From: AP-15 sp963702685
GTDB lineage: Bacteria > Pseudomonadota > Alphaproteobacteria > ATCC43930 > CGMCC-115725
Length of the DNA stretch: 64,000 nt
Reading direction: 5' to 3'
Assembly (NCBI GenBank): GCA_963702685.1
Contig: CAVPDQ010000022.1
Location: 1 to 64,000, forward strand
Under the pieces are notes generated by a model. The model saw nothing but the letters and a program-made list of their open reading frames with translations, had not been told where the DNA came from and ran no database searches. The position numbers were made by a program, and so were the translations under genes. This document shows, in pieces, positions 1-9,198 of the stretch (positions within the stretch are counted from its first letter, which is position 1; the number at the start of each line of letters is the position of its first letter).

Positions 1-1
1 G

Positions 2-280
2 GTGCTGCAGAAGCTTTTGTCGCGCGTTTCCGCAGGAGCGCGGGTCAATTTGGACGATGCCACGCCGCACCGGCGAACTCTGATTCTCAAAACGGAAGCC
101 GGCGCGCTCGAGCTGACCCTGGACCAAGGCATCGGACCCTGGCAGCCCGCCGACCGCTGCCGCTTCGATTTCGGCATGTCGCCAGAAGACCAAACTCGGA
201 CTCTCCTAAAGGCGCCGATCCGAGTGACGACCGCCGCTATGAGCACCTTTGTCGTAATCCGCAAGTTATCGGGAGATTAG
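2..280 (+). CDS. hypothetical protein at left edge, possibly partial
   Basis: An open frame of 92 codons starts with GTG two bases into the window and ends at a TAG. The frame is open to the left edge, so this may be the C-terminal end of a longer gene. No signal peptide, membrane segment or recognised motif is visible. The protein is mixed alpha/beta in composition and rather polar. Family unknown; coding status rests only on the open frame and ordinary codon use. Confidence 0.35.
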   Translation: MLQKLLSRVSAGARVNLDDATPHRRTLILKTEAGALELTLDQGIGPWQPADRCRFDFGMSPEDQTRTLLKAPIRVTTAAMSTFVVIRKLSGD

Positions 281-565
281 GCTCGCGCCGCCTGCATTGG
301 CCACTCGCCAAACCTCATCGAACAAACTCACGCCTGCCGCATGCCCCGCAACCCGCACCATTTGCGACCCTCGCCCGATACGCCGGCGCAGATCGGCCAC
401 AGCGATCAGGCCAACCACCAATCTGCTGGCCGGGGGATGACGCCTTCCGTCGCCGCGGCCGGCGATATGGCCGGCGTCCGCGACAGACCATTTCCGGCTC
501 GCGCATCTGTGCTTCCCGCTTATGATGACGGCCGGCATATCGGCGGGCAATGCGGCGAGGCGCAG

Positions 566-1207
566 ATGGCGACAGCGGTCGAAGCGTGGGACGTGCGATG
601 GGCGACACCGGAGGGCCGTGCCGACTGGCTCGTGCCGCACCCGGCGGTGGCGGCGATTGTGCCGGTGCTGAAGGCGCGCGGCGCGCGGCATGTGCTCGAC
701 CTCGGTTGCGGCGTCGGCCGCCACGCGCTCTTCTTCGCGGAGAACGGCTTTGCCGTCGAGGCGATCGACGGTGCCGCCGCCGGTCTCGACTTCGCCCGCC
801 GCGAGGCGGCGGCGCGCGGTCTCAGCCTCAGCCTGCACCAAGCCGATGCCGACGTGCTGCCCTTCGCCGAGGAGAGCTTCGACTATGTGTTGTCGTGGAA
901 CGTGATCTTTCACGGCACGATGGGCGATGCCGGCCGCCGGCTCGCCGAGATCTGGCGCGTGCTCAAGCCCGGCGGGCTCTACCAGGGCACGATGCTGTCA
1001 AAGCGCGACGTGCAATTCGGCCGCGGCCAGCCGACCGCCCCCGACACCTTTATCCGCGGCAGCGATGCCGACGCGCACCCGCATTATTATTGCGACCTGG
1101 CCGGCCTCGCCGCGCTCTTCGCCGGCTTTGAGCTGCTGTCGCTGAGCCAAGAGGACCAGCGGCACGCCGGCTCCTGGCATTGGCATATCCTCGCCGAACG
1201 GCGATGA
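566..1207 (+). CDS. class I SAM-dependent methyltransferase
   Basis: A 213-residue methyltransferase. The SAM-binding motif I is clear (VLDLGCGVGRHALFFAENG, about residues 39-57), followed by the acidic end of beta 2 (VEAIDG) and the motif IV/post-I stretch (ADVLPFAEESFDYVLSWNV), as in Methyltransf_11/25 proteins. The open frame reaches back to 341, but ATG 566 is preferred: GGCGAGG lies five bases upstream and the 75 residues before it are low-complexity with no homology signal. The substrate cannot be told. The preceding 285 bp (281-565) hold nothing I recognise. The next gene is convergent. Confidence 0.85.
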   Translation: MATAVEAWDVRWATPEGRADWLVPHPAVAAIVPVLKARGARHVLDLGCGVGRHALFFAENGFAVEAIDGAAAGLDFARREAAARGLSLSLHQADADVLPFAEESFDYVLSWNVIFHGTMGDAGRRLAEIWRVLKPGGLYQGTMLSKRDVQFGRGQPTAPDTFIRGSDADAHPHYYCDLAGLAALFAGFELLSLSQEDQRHAGSWHWHILAERR

Positions 1208-1445
1208 ACGGCGCCGCCGCGCCGCCCTCGACCCCTCAATCCCGGCCAGATATCGCGAAAAAATCGAGGGCCCAGCCCTGGCCTAGCCCACGGCTAGCCC
1301 ACGGCCAGCCGGTGCTGGCACCCCAGCCAGCCTGGCCGCACGCTTCGCAGCACCCGGCCGCTGGTCGGGGTGGGCGCGGCGATATTGCGGCGGACACGCA
1401 ATTTCGGCCCCCGGCACATCGGCGGCATGCCAAGCCCAGCGACGG

Positions 1446-3971
1446 TCAGAAGGTCGCGCGCACCCCGACGGTGATCGCGATCGGCGCGGCCGGAGCAAAG
1501 CTGCGCGGGTTGGTGGCGCCCGGCGCCTGGGCAATCGGCACCGCCGAGGTCGGCGAGAACGTGCCGAATGTGTAATAGGTCGCGTTGAAGGCGTTTTCGA
1601 GCAGCGCGAACATTTGCAGGTGCGGGGTCATCTGATAGCTCGTATGCAGGTTGAGGACGAAGTAAGGCGGGGTCTGCGGCGTCAGATTGGCCTCGTCGCC
1701 GAACAAGAACTGGCCGCTGGCGAAGATGCCGCCGCCACCGACGGTCCAGACCGGGGTCACCTGGTAATCGACGCCGAGCTTTAGGAGGTTGGTCGGGATG
1801 CCGGGGAGGCGGTCGCCCGGCTGGACCTGAATATTGCCGTCGATGTCGGCGAAGGGGTTGTTCTCGCTCGATGCGGTAAAGCCGGTCTGGAATTGGGCGT
1901 CGATATAGGAATAGCCGATCCAGGCCAGCAGCCGGTCGGCCTTGAGCTGAAAATTGAGGTCGACGCCTTGCCGCAAGGTCGAGCCGACATTGGCAAAAAA
2001 GGCCCGGCCCTGGATCGGGCTGTTCAGGAACTGGATGTCGTTGGTCAGCTCGGTGCGGTAGAAGGCGATGTCGCCCGAAAGGGTCATGCCCGGTGTCGGG
2101 TGTGCCCGGCCGCGCACCCCGGCCTCCCAGGTGTGCGCCACGACCTGCTGCAAATCGGGGTCGGCGACCAGAAAATTGGCGAGGCTGCACGGGCTCGCGG
2201 CGCTCGAGCACGTGAGCTCGGCCGGGGTCGGCGCCCGGTTCGCCTCGGCATAGCTCGCATAGACCGACAGCTCGGGCAGGATTTTCCAGGTCAGCCCGGC
2301 CGACGGGTTGAACCGGCCAAAGGTGTGATTGCCGGTCAAGGCCGTCCCCAGCTGGTCGTTCAGGTCGATCTGGGCAAAGTTGAAGCGGCCGGCAACGTTC
2401 GCCGCGAGCGCCGGGGTGATGTCGAAGGTATCGGTGAAGAAAGCGCCATAATAGGCGTTCGCAATCGCCACCCGCACCGGTGCGATCGAGCCGTCGGCCA
2501 TGTCGACGGTGACGCCGGGTCCGGCGAACTCCGAGGTCGGCACGTCGAGCCCGCCGATCTGAGTGCTGGCGCTGAACAGGGTCTGCGCGCCGTCGAAGCT
2601 GACACCCGCGATGAGCTGGTTCTTCCGGTTCCACAGGTCGCGCTGGTCGGTCACCTGCATCGAAGCGCCATAGCCGTTGGTGTTGGTCGATTGCTGCTCG
2701 AGGTCCGAATAGGGACCGCCGTTGAGAAAATCGGGGATCGGGTTGCCGGCGCGGTTGGTGGCGACGAGACCGGGGCTTTCGCACAGAAAGCCGACGGGGG
2801 CCGTGCACGGGGCAAAAGCGGACGCATCGCCGTTATAGACCTTTTGCACCAGGTAATCGTAATAGGCGTTGCTCTGGAGTGAGGTCTGGTCGGTAAGGTT
2901 GTAGGTTCCCGACAAGGTGACCTGAGCATAGTTGTTGGTGACCAGATTGGGCGCGGTGAAGACGCCGGCCGGATCGGCTTGGAGCTGCTGGATCGGCGAG
3001 GTGCCGGGCTGGTCGAGCCGGTTGACCGCGCCCGTCACATTGACATGGACCTCGCCTTTGTTGCCGCGCCAGCCGAGATCGCCGTAGAAATTCCGCAGCT
3101 GCGAGGATTGCACGTCGCGCCAGCCCTCTTCCTGCAAGCCGTTGGCGGCGACATAGGCGGCGACGTTCCCGGCCTGGACGCCATATTGCAGCTGGCCCTG
3201 GTATTTGGCGAAGGAGCCGCCGAGCGCGTCGAATTCGCTGCCCTGATAAGTAAAACCATTTTTCATCTGCACCGAGATGGCGCCGCCCAGCGCGTTCAGG
3301 CCGAAGACCGGATTGGAGCCGACAATATTCAACCGGTCGATCGCGATGTCCGGGATCAGGTCCCAGTTGACGGTGTCGCCAAAAGCCTGGTTGAAGCGGG
3401 TGCCGTTCAGATAGACGGCGAGGCCTTGGGCGTTGCCCTGCAGCGGCGACGCCTGGAAGCCATGATAGAAGAGGCTCGGCTGGAACGGGTTGCCCGACGC
3501 CGCATCGAGCGTGACGCCGGGCACCTGCTGGTTCATCGCGCGCAACGCGTCGGGATAGCCGTCGCGGCTGATGTCCTGGTCGGTCAGGACGCGCGTTTCG
3601 GACGGCACCTTGGCGCGGTCGACCCCCGAGCCGAGGAGCGGCGTCGGCGCCACCACCTCGACCGTCGGCAATACCGTCTCCATCGGCGCGGGCCCTGCCG
3701 CGTCGGGGGCGGATTGCGGGCCGGGCGCTGCCGCGGCGGGCGCTGATTGCGGGGCGGGCGCTGCCGCGCCGGGGGCGGATTGCGGGGTGGGCATGCTTTG
3801 CGCCAGCGCCGGCAGAGGTGCCGCAAGCAAGAGGACGGCAAAGCAAATCCGGCGCCGCAGGCCGTCGATGGGAAGCCGCAGGCCGTCGATGGGAAGTCGA
3901 GCGCCGAACCGACAGGGGATCACCGCGCGCTGCCACCACCGCGCCTTGATCGCCTTTGCTTCGATCATCAC
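1446..3971 (-). CDS. TonB-dependent outer-membrane receptor
   Basis: An 841-residue outer-membrane receptor for energy-dependent uptake of a ligand, probably a siderophore or other large substrate; the substrate is not readable. In order: a long N-region, a hydrophobic signal segment ending ALAQ (about residue 58), a Pro/Ala-rich linker, a TonB-box-like stretch (TVEVVAP), a plug domain (PDALRAMNQQVPGVTLD and VYLNGTRFNQAFGD), and a 22-strand-type barrel ending in the aromatic terminus VRATF. There is no N-terminal signalling domain. The N-region is unusually long and holds a duplicated RLPIDGL (21-bp DNA repeat), so the true start may lie downstream of 3971. The 238 bp beyond the stop (1208-1445) have no gene, only short CCCACGGC-like repeats. 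No partner TonB/ExbBD is adjacent; a TonB-like protein lies at 53.5 kb. Confidence 0.9.
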   Translation of the reverse strand: MMIEAKAIKARWWQRAVIPCRFGARLPIDGLRLPIDGLRRRICFAVLLLAAPLPALAQSMPTPQSAPGAAAPAPQSAPAAAAPGPQSAPDAAGPAPMETVLPTVEVVAPTPLLGSGVDRAKVPSETRVLTDQDISRDGYPDALRAMNQQVPGVTLDAASGNPFQPSLFYHGFQASPLQGNAQGLAVYLNGTRFNQAFGDTVNWDLIPDIAIDRLNIVGSNPVFGLNALGGAISVQMKNGFTYQGSEFDALGGSFAKYQGQLQYGVQAGNVAAYVAANGLQEEGWRDVQSSQLRNFYGDLGWRGNKGEVHVNVTGAVNRLDQPGTSPIQQLQADPAGVFTAPNLVTNNYAQVTLSGTYNLTDQTSLQSNAYYDYLVQKVYNGDASAFAPCTAPVGFLCESPGLVATNRAGNPIPDFLNGGPYSDLEQQSTNTNGYGASMQVTDQRDLWNRKNQLIAGVSFDGAQTLFSASTQIGGLDVPTSEFAGPGVTVDMADGSIAPVRVAIANAYYGAFFTDTFDITPALAANVAGRFNFAQIDLNDQLGTALTGNHTFGRFNPSAGLTWKILPELSVYASYAEANRAPTPAELTCSSAASPCSLANFLVADPDLQQVVAHTWEAGVRGRAHPTPGMTLSGDIAFYRTELTNDIQFLNSPIQGRAFFANVGSTLRQGVDLNFQLKADRLLAWIGYSYIDAQFQTGFTASSENNPFADIDGNIQVQPGDRLPGIPTNLLKLGVDYQVTPVWTVGGGGIFASGQFLFGDEANLTPQTPPYFVLNLHTSYQMTPHLQMFALLENAFNATYYTFGTFSPTSAVPIAQAPGATNPRSFAPAAPIAITVGVRATF
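3854..3895. repeat. 21-bp perfect tandem duplication
   Basis: Two identical 21-bp units lie end to end inside the N-terminal region of the TonB-dependent receptor. They add seven residues in frame (RLPIDGL twice) ahead of the hydrophobic signal core. A recent slippage event is the simplest explanation. Confidence 0.85.
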
Positions 3972-4014
3972 GAGCGTTTGCGCAGGTCGGCGCGGTGCGG
4001 TTGCCGATGCCGGA

Positions 4015-4401
4015 TCACGGCTGGAAAACCAACAGCTTGATCAGGAGCCCGACAAGGAGGGCCAAGATCGCGCCGAGCTGCCATTGCTGAAAGGTGAGGC
4101 GCCCGCCGAGCTCGATCCGCACCGCCTCGATATCGCGCTTGAGCTCGGTGCGCACCGCCTCAATCTCGACTCTTACCGCCTCGATGTCGTGCTTGAGCTC
4201 GGTGCGCACCGCCTCAATCTCAACTCTTACCGTCTCGATGTCGTGCTTGAGCTCGGTGCGCAATCCATCCACGTCGCGCTTCTCGGCAACCTGGCTGGTG
4301 AAGGCGTCGTTGAGCGCGGTGCTGACAGCCTCGGCCTGCTCCGGCGCCATGCCGGCCGCGCGCAGCGCCCGGCTCAATTTGAGCGTGTCGATGACTGCCA
4401 T
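4015..4401 (-). CDS. coiled-coil membrane-anchored protein, DUF1640-like
   Basis: A 128-residue protein. Residues 1-40 form a short helical head (APEQAEAVSTALNDAF). Residues 45-100 are a heptad-rich coiled coil made of an 18-residue repeat (TELKHDIEAVRVEIEAVR and variants). One C-terminal transmembrane helix follows (AILALLVGLLIKLLVF). This layout matches the DUF1640/CCDC90-like family, small coiled-coil proteins with a tail anchor that are common in alphaproteobacteria and of unknown function. The coiled coil is encoded by a 54-bp DNA tandem repeat, so its length may vary between strains. Confidence 0.75.
   Translation of the reverse strand: MAVIDTLKLSRALRAAGMAPEQAEAVSTALNDAFTSQVAEKRDVDGLRTELKHDIETVRVEIEAVRTELKHDIEAVRVEIEAVRTELKRDIEAVRIELGGRLTFQQWQLGAILALLVGLLIKLLVFQP
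4141..4260. repeat. 54-bp tandem repeat within coiled-coil gene
   Basis: Two nearly identical 54-bp units (4141-4194 and 4195-4248; two substitutions) are followed by the first 12 bases of a third copy. A diverged copy precedes them. Each unit encodes 18 residues of the coiled coil. Confidence 0.85.
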
Positions 4402-4497
4402 CGCCAGTCAAATGACACACGCTGCGCGCTGCGACAAGCCTCGCGCCGCCCCTGTTCGCGGGCCGTGAGTTGTGGGCGATTATTTAAGGCATCTGCG

Positions 4498-5907
4498 TCA
4501 CACCGAATAATACATCTGGAACTCGACCGGATGCGGGGTGTGCTCGAAGGTGTAGACCTCCTCCCATTTGAGCTCGATATAGGCGGCGATCTGGTCGCGG
4601 GTGAAGACGTCGCCTTTCAAGAGAAAGCCGTGGTCGGCCTCCAGCTCGCCGAGCGCCTCGCGCAACGAGCCGCAGACGACCGGCACGTCCTTCAATTCCT
4701 CGGGCGGCAAATCGTAGAGGTTCTTGTCGATCGGGTCGCCCGGATGGATGCGGTTCTGGATGCCGTCCAATCCGGCCATCAGCATCGCGGCAAAGGCGAG
4801 ATAGGGGTTGGCGGCGGGGTCGGGATAGCGCACCTCGACGCGCTTGGCCTTGGGGTTCGACACATAGGGAATGCGGCACGAGGCGGAGCGGTTGCGCGAC
4901 GAATAGGCCAACAGCACCGGCGCCTCGAAGCCGGGGATCAGGCGCTTGTAGCTGTTTGTCGTCGGGTTGGTGAAAGCGTTGATAGCCTTGGCGTGCCGGA
5001 TGATCCCGCCGATGTAGTAGAGTGCGGTCTCCGACAAATCGGCATAGAGGTTGCCGGCGAAGACCGGGCGTTCGCCCTTCCACAAGGACTGGTGGGTGTG
5101 CATGCCCGAGCCGTTGTCGCCCATCACCGGCTTTGGCATAAAGGTCGCGGTCTTGCCGTACTGGTTGGCGACATTGTGCACGACATATTTGAAGATCTGC
5201 ATGTTGTCGGCGGTGCGCACCAGGGTCGAATAGACAAAGCCGAGCTCGTTCTGGGCGGGCGCCACCTCGTGGTGATGCTTTTCGACCGGGATCCCCATGT
5301 CGTGCATGACCGAGAGCATCTCGGCCCGGAGGTCGCTCTGGGTATCGACCGGCGGCACCGGGAAATAGCCGCCCTTGATCGGTGGGCGATGGCCGCTGTT
5401 GCCGTCGGGAAATTCCTTGGCGCTGACGTAGGGGCCTTCCTCGCTGTCGATCTCGTACATGGCGCCGCTCATCGTCGCCTTGTAGCGCACGTCGTCGAAC
5501 ACGAAGAACTCGGCCTCGGGGCCGAAATAGGCCTTGTCGCCGATGCCGGTCGACAAGAGATGCTGCTCGGCCTTTTTGCCGGTCGAGCGCGGGTCGCGGG
5601 CATAGGGCTGGCCGCTCGCCGGCTCGTGCACGTCGCAGAACACGATCAGCGAGGTCTGCGCCGCAAACGGGTCGAGGATCGCGGTCTCGCAATCGGGCAC
5701 CAGCATCATGTCGCTGTCGTTGATCGCCTTCCAGCCGGCGATCGACGAGCCGTCGAACATCACCCCTTCATTCAGGAAGTCGTCGGTGATGGTGCGCACG
5801 TGATGGGCCAGATGCTGCCATTTGCCGCGCGGGTCGGTGAAGCGGAAATCGACGTATTTGACGTCGTGCTCCTTGATCAGATCGAGCACCTTCTGGGTAT
5901 CGGGCAT
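4498..5907 (-). CDS. glnA: glutamine synthetase type I
   Basis: Makes glutamine from glutamate, ammonia and ATP; the dodecameric core enzyme of ammonium assimilation. The 469-residue length is the family norm. Visible marks are the N-terminal MFDGSSIAGW, the NGSGMHTHQSLW segment of the active site, the ATP-binding NPKAKR, and the adenylylation-loop NLYDLPPEE with the tyrosine that GlnE modifies. An open frame extends upstream to 6081, but ATG 5907 gives the expected N-terminus and sits 34 bases after glnB. It is last in the minus-strand order amtB-amtB-glnB-glnA, so co-transcription with glnB is likely. No sigma-54 site was found in the short gap. Confidence 0.98.
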   Translation of the reverse strand: MPDTQKVLDLIKEHDVKYVDFRFTDPRGKWQHLAHHVRTITDDFLNEGVMFDGSSIAGWKAINDSDMMLVPDCETAILDPFAAQTSLIVFCDVHEPASGQPYARDPRSTGKKAEQHLLSTGIGDKAYFGPEAEFFVFDDVRYKATMSGAMYEIDSEEGPYVSAKEFPDGNSGHRPPIKGGYFPVPPVDTQSDLRAEMLSVMHDMGIPVEKHHHEVAPAQNELGFVYSTLVRTADNMQIFKYVVHNVANQYGKTATFMPKPVMGDNGSGMHTHQSLWKGERPVFAGNLYADLSETALYYIGGIIRHAKAINAFTNPTTNSYKRLIPGFEAPVLLAYSSRNRSASCRIPYVSNPKAKRVEVRYPDPAANPYLAFAAMLMAGLDGIQNRIHPGDPIDKNLYDLPPEELKDVPVVCGSLREALGELEADHGFLLKGDVFTRDQIAAYIELKWEEVYTFEHTPHPVEFQMYYSV

Positions 5908-5941
5908 TGCTGGCTTCCCTTGTTCGAAATGGGGGGTGGGG

Positions 5942-6280
5942 TCAGAGAGCGTCGGGGCCTTCTTCGCCGGTGCGGATGCGGATCGCCTGCTCGACCGGCA
6001 GCACGAAAATCTTGCCGTCGCCGATCTTGTCGGTGCGCGCGGCATCCTGGATCGCGTGCACAGCGCGCTCGGCGAGGGCATCGTCGAGCACGACCTCGAT
6101 TTTGATCTTGGGCAGGAAGTCGATCACGTATTCGGCGCCGCGATAGACTTCGGTATGCCCTTTCTGCCGGCCGAAGCCCTTGACCTCGCTGACGGTCATG
6201 CCGCTGACGCCGATTTCGTGCAGCGCGTTTTTGACCTCGTCGAGCTTGAACGGCTTGATGATCGCCTCGACTTTTTTCAT
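5942..6280 (-). CDS. glnB: nitrogen regulatory protein PII
   Basis: The 112-residue PII signal protein. It senses 2-oxoglutarate, ATP/ADP and glutamine (through uridylylation) and acts on glutamine synthetase adenylylation, NtrB and AmtB. The T-loop tyrosine Y51 (RGAEYV) and the PII signatures (N-terminal AIIKPFKLDEV; C-terminal GDGKIFVLPVEQAIRIRTGE) are intact. The N-terminus MKKVEAIIKPF and the adjacency to glnA favour GlnB over GlnK. It sits 45 bases downstream of amtB, so it could also serve as that transporter's regulator. Confidence 0.97.
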   Translation of the reverse strand: MKKVEAIIKPFKLDEVKNALHEIGVSGMTVSEVKGFGRQKGHTEVYRGAEYVIDFLPKIKIEVVLDDALAERAVHAIQDAARTDKIGDGKIFVLPVEQAIRIRTGEEGPDAL

Positions 6281-6325
6281 CGCCTCATTCCACCCGCGCG
6301 GCGCCCGGCCCGTCCGGCACCGCCG

Positions 6326-7651
6326 TCATTGTATCACTTCGCCGTGGATCGCGAGATCGAGACCTTCGCGCTCGGTGTCGGTATCGACGCGCAGCCCGAT
6401 CGCCAGATCGATCAGCTTCAAGAGGATCAGCGAGACGACAGCGTCGTAGGCAACGGTGACAGCGATGCCGTAGAGCTGGACCAGAACCTGATGCGGGTTG
6501 CCGTCGATCAGGCCGCTTTTGCCGGGACCGCCGACCCAGGCGACCGCCAGCACCCCGGTCAACAGCGCGCCGACCGCACCGCCCACACCATGCACGCCAA
6601 AGGCGTCGAGGCTGTCGTCATAGCCCATCGCGTGCTTCAACCCGGTCGTCGCCCAATAGCACACGATCCCGCCGGCGATGCCGATGACGAGCGCCCCGCG
6701 CGGATCGACAAAGCCCGAGGCCGGGGTGATCGCGACGAGCCCCGCCACCGCGCCCGAGACGATGCCGAGCACGCTCGGCTTTCCCTTGGTCGCCCATTCC
6801 GCGAACATCCAGGTCAGCGCCGCCGTCGCGGTAGCGATCTGGGTCACCGCCATGGCCATGCCGGCATTGCCGTTGGCGGCGGTTGCCGAGCCGGCGTTGA
6901 AGCCGAACCAGCCGACCCACAAGAGCGACGCGCCGATGACGCTCAAAACGACGTTGTGCGGCGCCATCGGCTCGACGCCAAAGCCGCGCCGCTTGCCCAT
7001 GACCAGCGCCGCCATCAGCCCGGCCACCCCCGAATTGATATGGACGACCGTGCCGCCGGCGAAATCGAGGACCCCCGCACCGTTCAGAAAGCCATCCGCA
7101 CCCCACACCCAATGCGCGACGGGGGCGTAAACGCAGAGGCTCCACAACCCGATGAACCACAGCAGCGCCGAGAATTTCATGCGATCGGCAAAGGCGCCGC
7201 AGATCAGCGCCGGGGTGATGATCGCAAAGGTCATCTGAAAGCACATATAGACCGATTCGGGGATGGTCTTGGCCAGGCCATTGACCGAATCGAGGGTCAT
7301 GCCGGCGAGCAGAAACCGGCTGGTGCCGCCGATAAAGGCGGTCCCTTCGGTAAACGCGAAGCTGTAGCCGACGACCATCCACAGCACGGTGACGAGGCAG
7401 GTGACGGCAAAGCTCTGCATCACCGTCGCCAGCACGTTCTTTTTGCGGACCATGCCGCCGTAGAACAGGGCGACGCCGGGAATGGTCATCATCAGCACGA
7501 GGGCGGTCGAGGTCAGCATCCAGGCGGTGTCGCCGCTGTCGAGCTTTGGCGGCGCGGATGCGGGCGTCTGCGCCAGCGCCGACCCGGCCGCCAGCAGCAC
7601 CGGCATGGCCGCAAAAAGTGCGAATTGTCTGCAACGATGCAATGGTCTCAT
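6326..7651 (-). CDS. amtB: ammonium transporter
   Basis: A 441-residue inner-membrane ammonium channel of the Amt/Rh family. A cleavable-looking signal peptide (ending ALAQ) is followed by 11 membrane segments. The channel histidines are present in GGTVVHINSGVAG and FGVHGVGGAVG, and the periplasmic ammonium site motif DTAWML is near the N-terminus. The open frame begins at 7687, but ATG 7651 has an AGAGGGA ribosome site immediately upstream. Followed by glnB after 45 bases, giving the amtB-PII coupling known from many bacteria. Confidence 0.95.
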   Translation of the reverse strand: MRPLHRCRQFALFAAMPVLLAAGSALAQTPASAPPKLDSGDTAWMLTSTALVLMMTIPGVALFYGGMVRKKNVLATVMQSFAVTCLVTVLWMVVGYSFAFTEGTAFIGGTSRFLLAGMTLDSVNGLAKTIPESVYMCFQMTFAIITPALICGAFADRMKFSALLWFIGLWSLCVYAPVAHWVWGADGFLNGAGVLDFAGGTVVHINSGVAGLMAALVMGKRRGFGVEPMAPHNVVLSVIGASLLWVGWFGFNAGSATAANGNAGMAMAVTQIATATAALTWMFAEWATKGKPSVLGIVSGAVAGLVAITPASGFVDPRGALVIGIAGGIVCYWATTGLKHAMGYDDSLDAFGVHGVGGAVGALLTGVLAVAWVGGPGKSGLIDGNPHQVLVQLYGIAVTVAYDAVVSLILLKLIDLAIGLRVDTDTEREGLDLAIHGEVIQ

Positions 7652-7702
7652 CCCTCTATCTGTCGACAGCAAGAGCCGCGCGAGCATTGCCCCGGCGGAG
7701 AC

Positions 7703-7730
7703 AGGGCCGGCCGTCGCAACGGCCGGCCCT
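7703..7730 (-). terminator. strong GC hairpin between the two amt genes
   Basis: A perfect 12-bp stem (AGGGCCGGCCGT / ACGGCCGGCCCT) with a CGCA loop lies in the 108-bp gap after the upstream amt gene. No T-run follows it on the minus strand, so it is a possible attenuator or mRNA-end hairpin rather than a classic intrinsic terminator. Confidence 0.5.
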
Positions 7731-7759
7731 GCGCACCGCGCGGAGCGAGCGCCGCGGCC

Positions 7760-9097
7760 CTAATCGGCGACGGCGGGCAGCTCCTCGCCGTCGCCGAAAT
7801 TGTAGGCGGTCTCGCCATGCACCGCATCGTCGCCGACGCGCAGGGTCGCCTCGTCCATGCGCAAGGCAACAAAGACCGAGATCACCTTGAGGATGACGAA
7901 GGTGGCGATGATGTTGAGCACGATGATGAAGGCCGCGGCATAGATCTGCAGCAGGAGCTGGTGGGGGTTGCCGTAGAGCCAGCCGGTCCCGCTGACCCCC
8001 GGCGCGTCCTTCTCGGTGCCGATGTATTCGAGCATGTCGGGGCAGGCGAGGATGCCGGTCAAAAGGCCGCCCATCAAGCCGGCCACACCGTGGGTCGACA
8101 AGACGCTCAGCGTGTCGTCGACCTTGGCGAAGAGGGCGGTCTTCTGCACCTTGTTCATAAAGAACCACGGAATGATGCCGGCGCAAACGCCGATGACGAT
8201 CGCACCCCAGCCGTTGACGTAGCCGGCCGCCGGGGTGATCCCGACGAGCCCGGCGATCATGCCGTTGACCGCACCCACGACCGACGGCTTGCCGTAGGCC
8301 CACGAGTCCATGATGGTCCACACGAGGAGCGCCACACAGGTGCACAGATTGGTGTTGAGGATCGCCGCCGAGGCGTCGGCATTGGCGAAGTAGGGGTCGC
8401 CGCCGTTGAAGCCGTTCCAGCCGAGCCACAGGATGCCGGCGCCGGCCAGTGCCATCAGGAGGCTGTTCGGCGGGAAATGGTCGCGGTCCTGCTGGATGCG
8501 CGGGCCGATCACCGCGGCGGCGACAAAGCCCGAGGTGCCGGCCGCGAGATGGATCACATAGCCGCCGGAAAAGTCGAGCGCGCCCAATTGGGCGAGCCAG
8601 CCGCCGCCCCAGATGCTGAACGCGCCGACCGTGTAGACGAAGGTCATCCACACCGGCACGAAGATGATCCACGCCTTGAAGCTCATCCGGCCGATCAGCG
8701 AGCCGGCCAGGATGATCACGGTAATCGCGGCGAAGACGAACTGAAAGAACATCATCGTCGCCATCGGGAAACCTAGCGGCGGCATGCCCGAGGCGGCGGC
8801 CGGGATCGTCGCCTGCCCGAGCAGGAACGCGGCCGACAAGGCCGGCTTCGGCACCCCCCAGAACGGCAGCCACTGCTCGCCGAAGGACATGTTGTAAGCC
8901 CACAGCACCCAGACGACCATCACCGCGGCAAAGGCGTACATCGCCATGAATGCGGAGTTGACCGCCCATTTGCGTTTGACGATCCCCCCATAGAGGATCA
9001 CCAGGCCCGGCACGCTTTGCAGGCCGACAAAGGTTGCGGCGGCCATTTGCCAGGCGTTGGAGCCGGTATCGAGCCATTTAGGCGATGGAACCAACAT
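7760..9097 (-). CDS. amtB: second ammonium transporter
   Basis: A 445-residue Amt-family channel, only distantly similar to its neighbour at 6326. It has no signal peptide and starts MLVPSPKWLDTGSNAW. Eleven membrane segments and both pore histidines are present (SGGYVIHLAAGTSG and STHGVAGLMGG). ATG 9097 is chosen over the open frame's start at 9169 because the family begins here and a GGGGCAGAGAG purine run lies just upstream. Two unlike ammonium channels side by side with glnBA suggest one high-affinity and one sensor-like or specialised transporter; that division is inference. Confidence 0.93.
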   Translation of the reverse strand: MLVPSPKWLDTGSNAWQMAAATFVGLQSVPGLVILYGGIVKRKWAVNSAFMAMYAFAAVMVVWVLWAYNMSFGEQWLPFWGVPKPALSAAFLLGQATIPAAASGMPPLGFPMATMMFFQFVFAAITVIILAGSLIGRMSFKAWIIFVPVWMTFVYTVGAFSIWGGGWLAQLGALDFSGGYVIHLAAGTSGFVAAAVIGPRIQQDRDHFPPNSLLMALAGAGILWLGWNGFNGGDPYFANADASAAILNTNLCTCVALLVWTIMDSWAYGKPSVVGAVNGMIAGLVGITPAAGYVNGWGAIVIGVCAGIIPWFFMNKVQKTALFAKVDDTLSVLSTHGVAGLMGGLLTGILACPDMLEYIGTEKDAPGVSGTGWLYGNPHQLLLQIYAAAFIIVLNIIATFVILKVISVFVALRMDEATLRVGDDAVHGETAYNFGDGEELPAVAD

Positions 9098-9198
9098 CTC
9101 TCTGCCCCTTGGTTGTCGTCGGGCCCGGCGTTCGAGCCGCACCCCTCCTTGGCGATGGCACGAGCGCATCCCCTCACAACTCCGTTAAGGCAAAATCC

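Noticed and set aside
5822..8776. A 984-codon open frame on the plus strand across glnA, glnB and both amtB genes
   Set aside because: It is antisense to four unmistakable genes, with low-complexity His/Asp/Arg-rich composition. High-GC antisense frames stay open by chance.
9157..9171. TGGCACG string upstream of 9199, resembling a sigma-54 -24 element
   Set aside because: The matching -12 position reads CATC and lacks the GC, so the site would not be functional by consensus.
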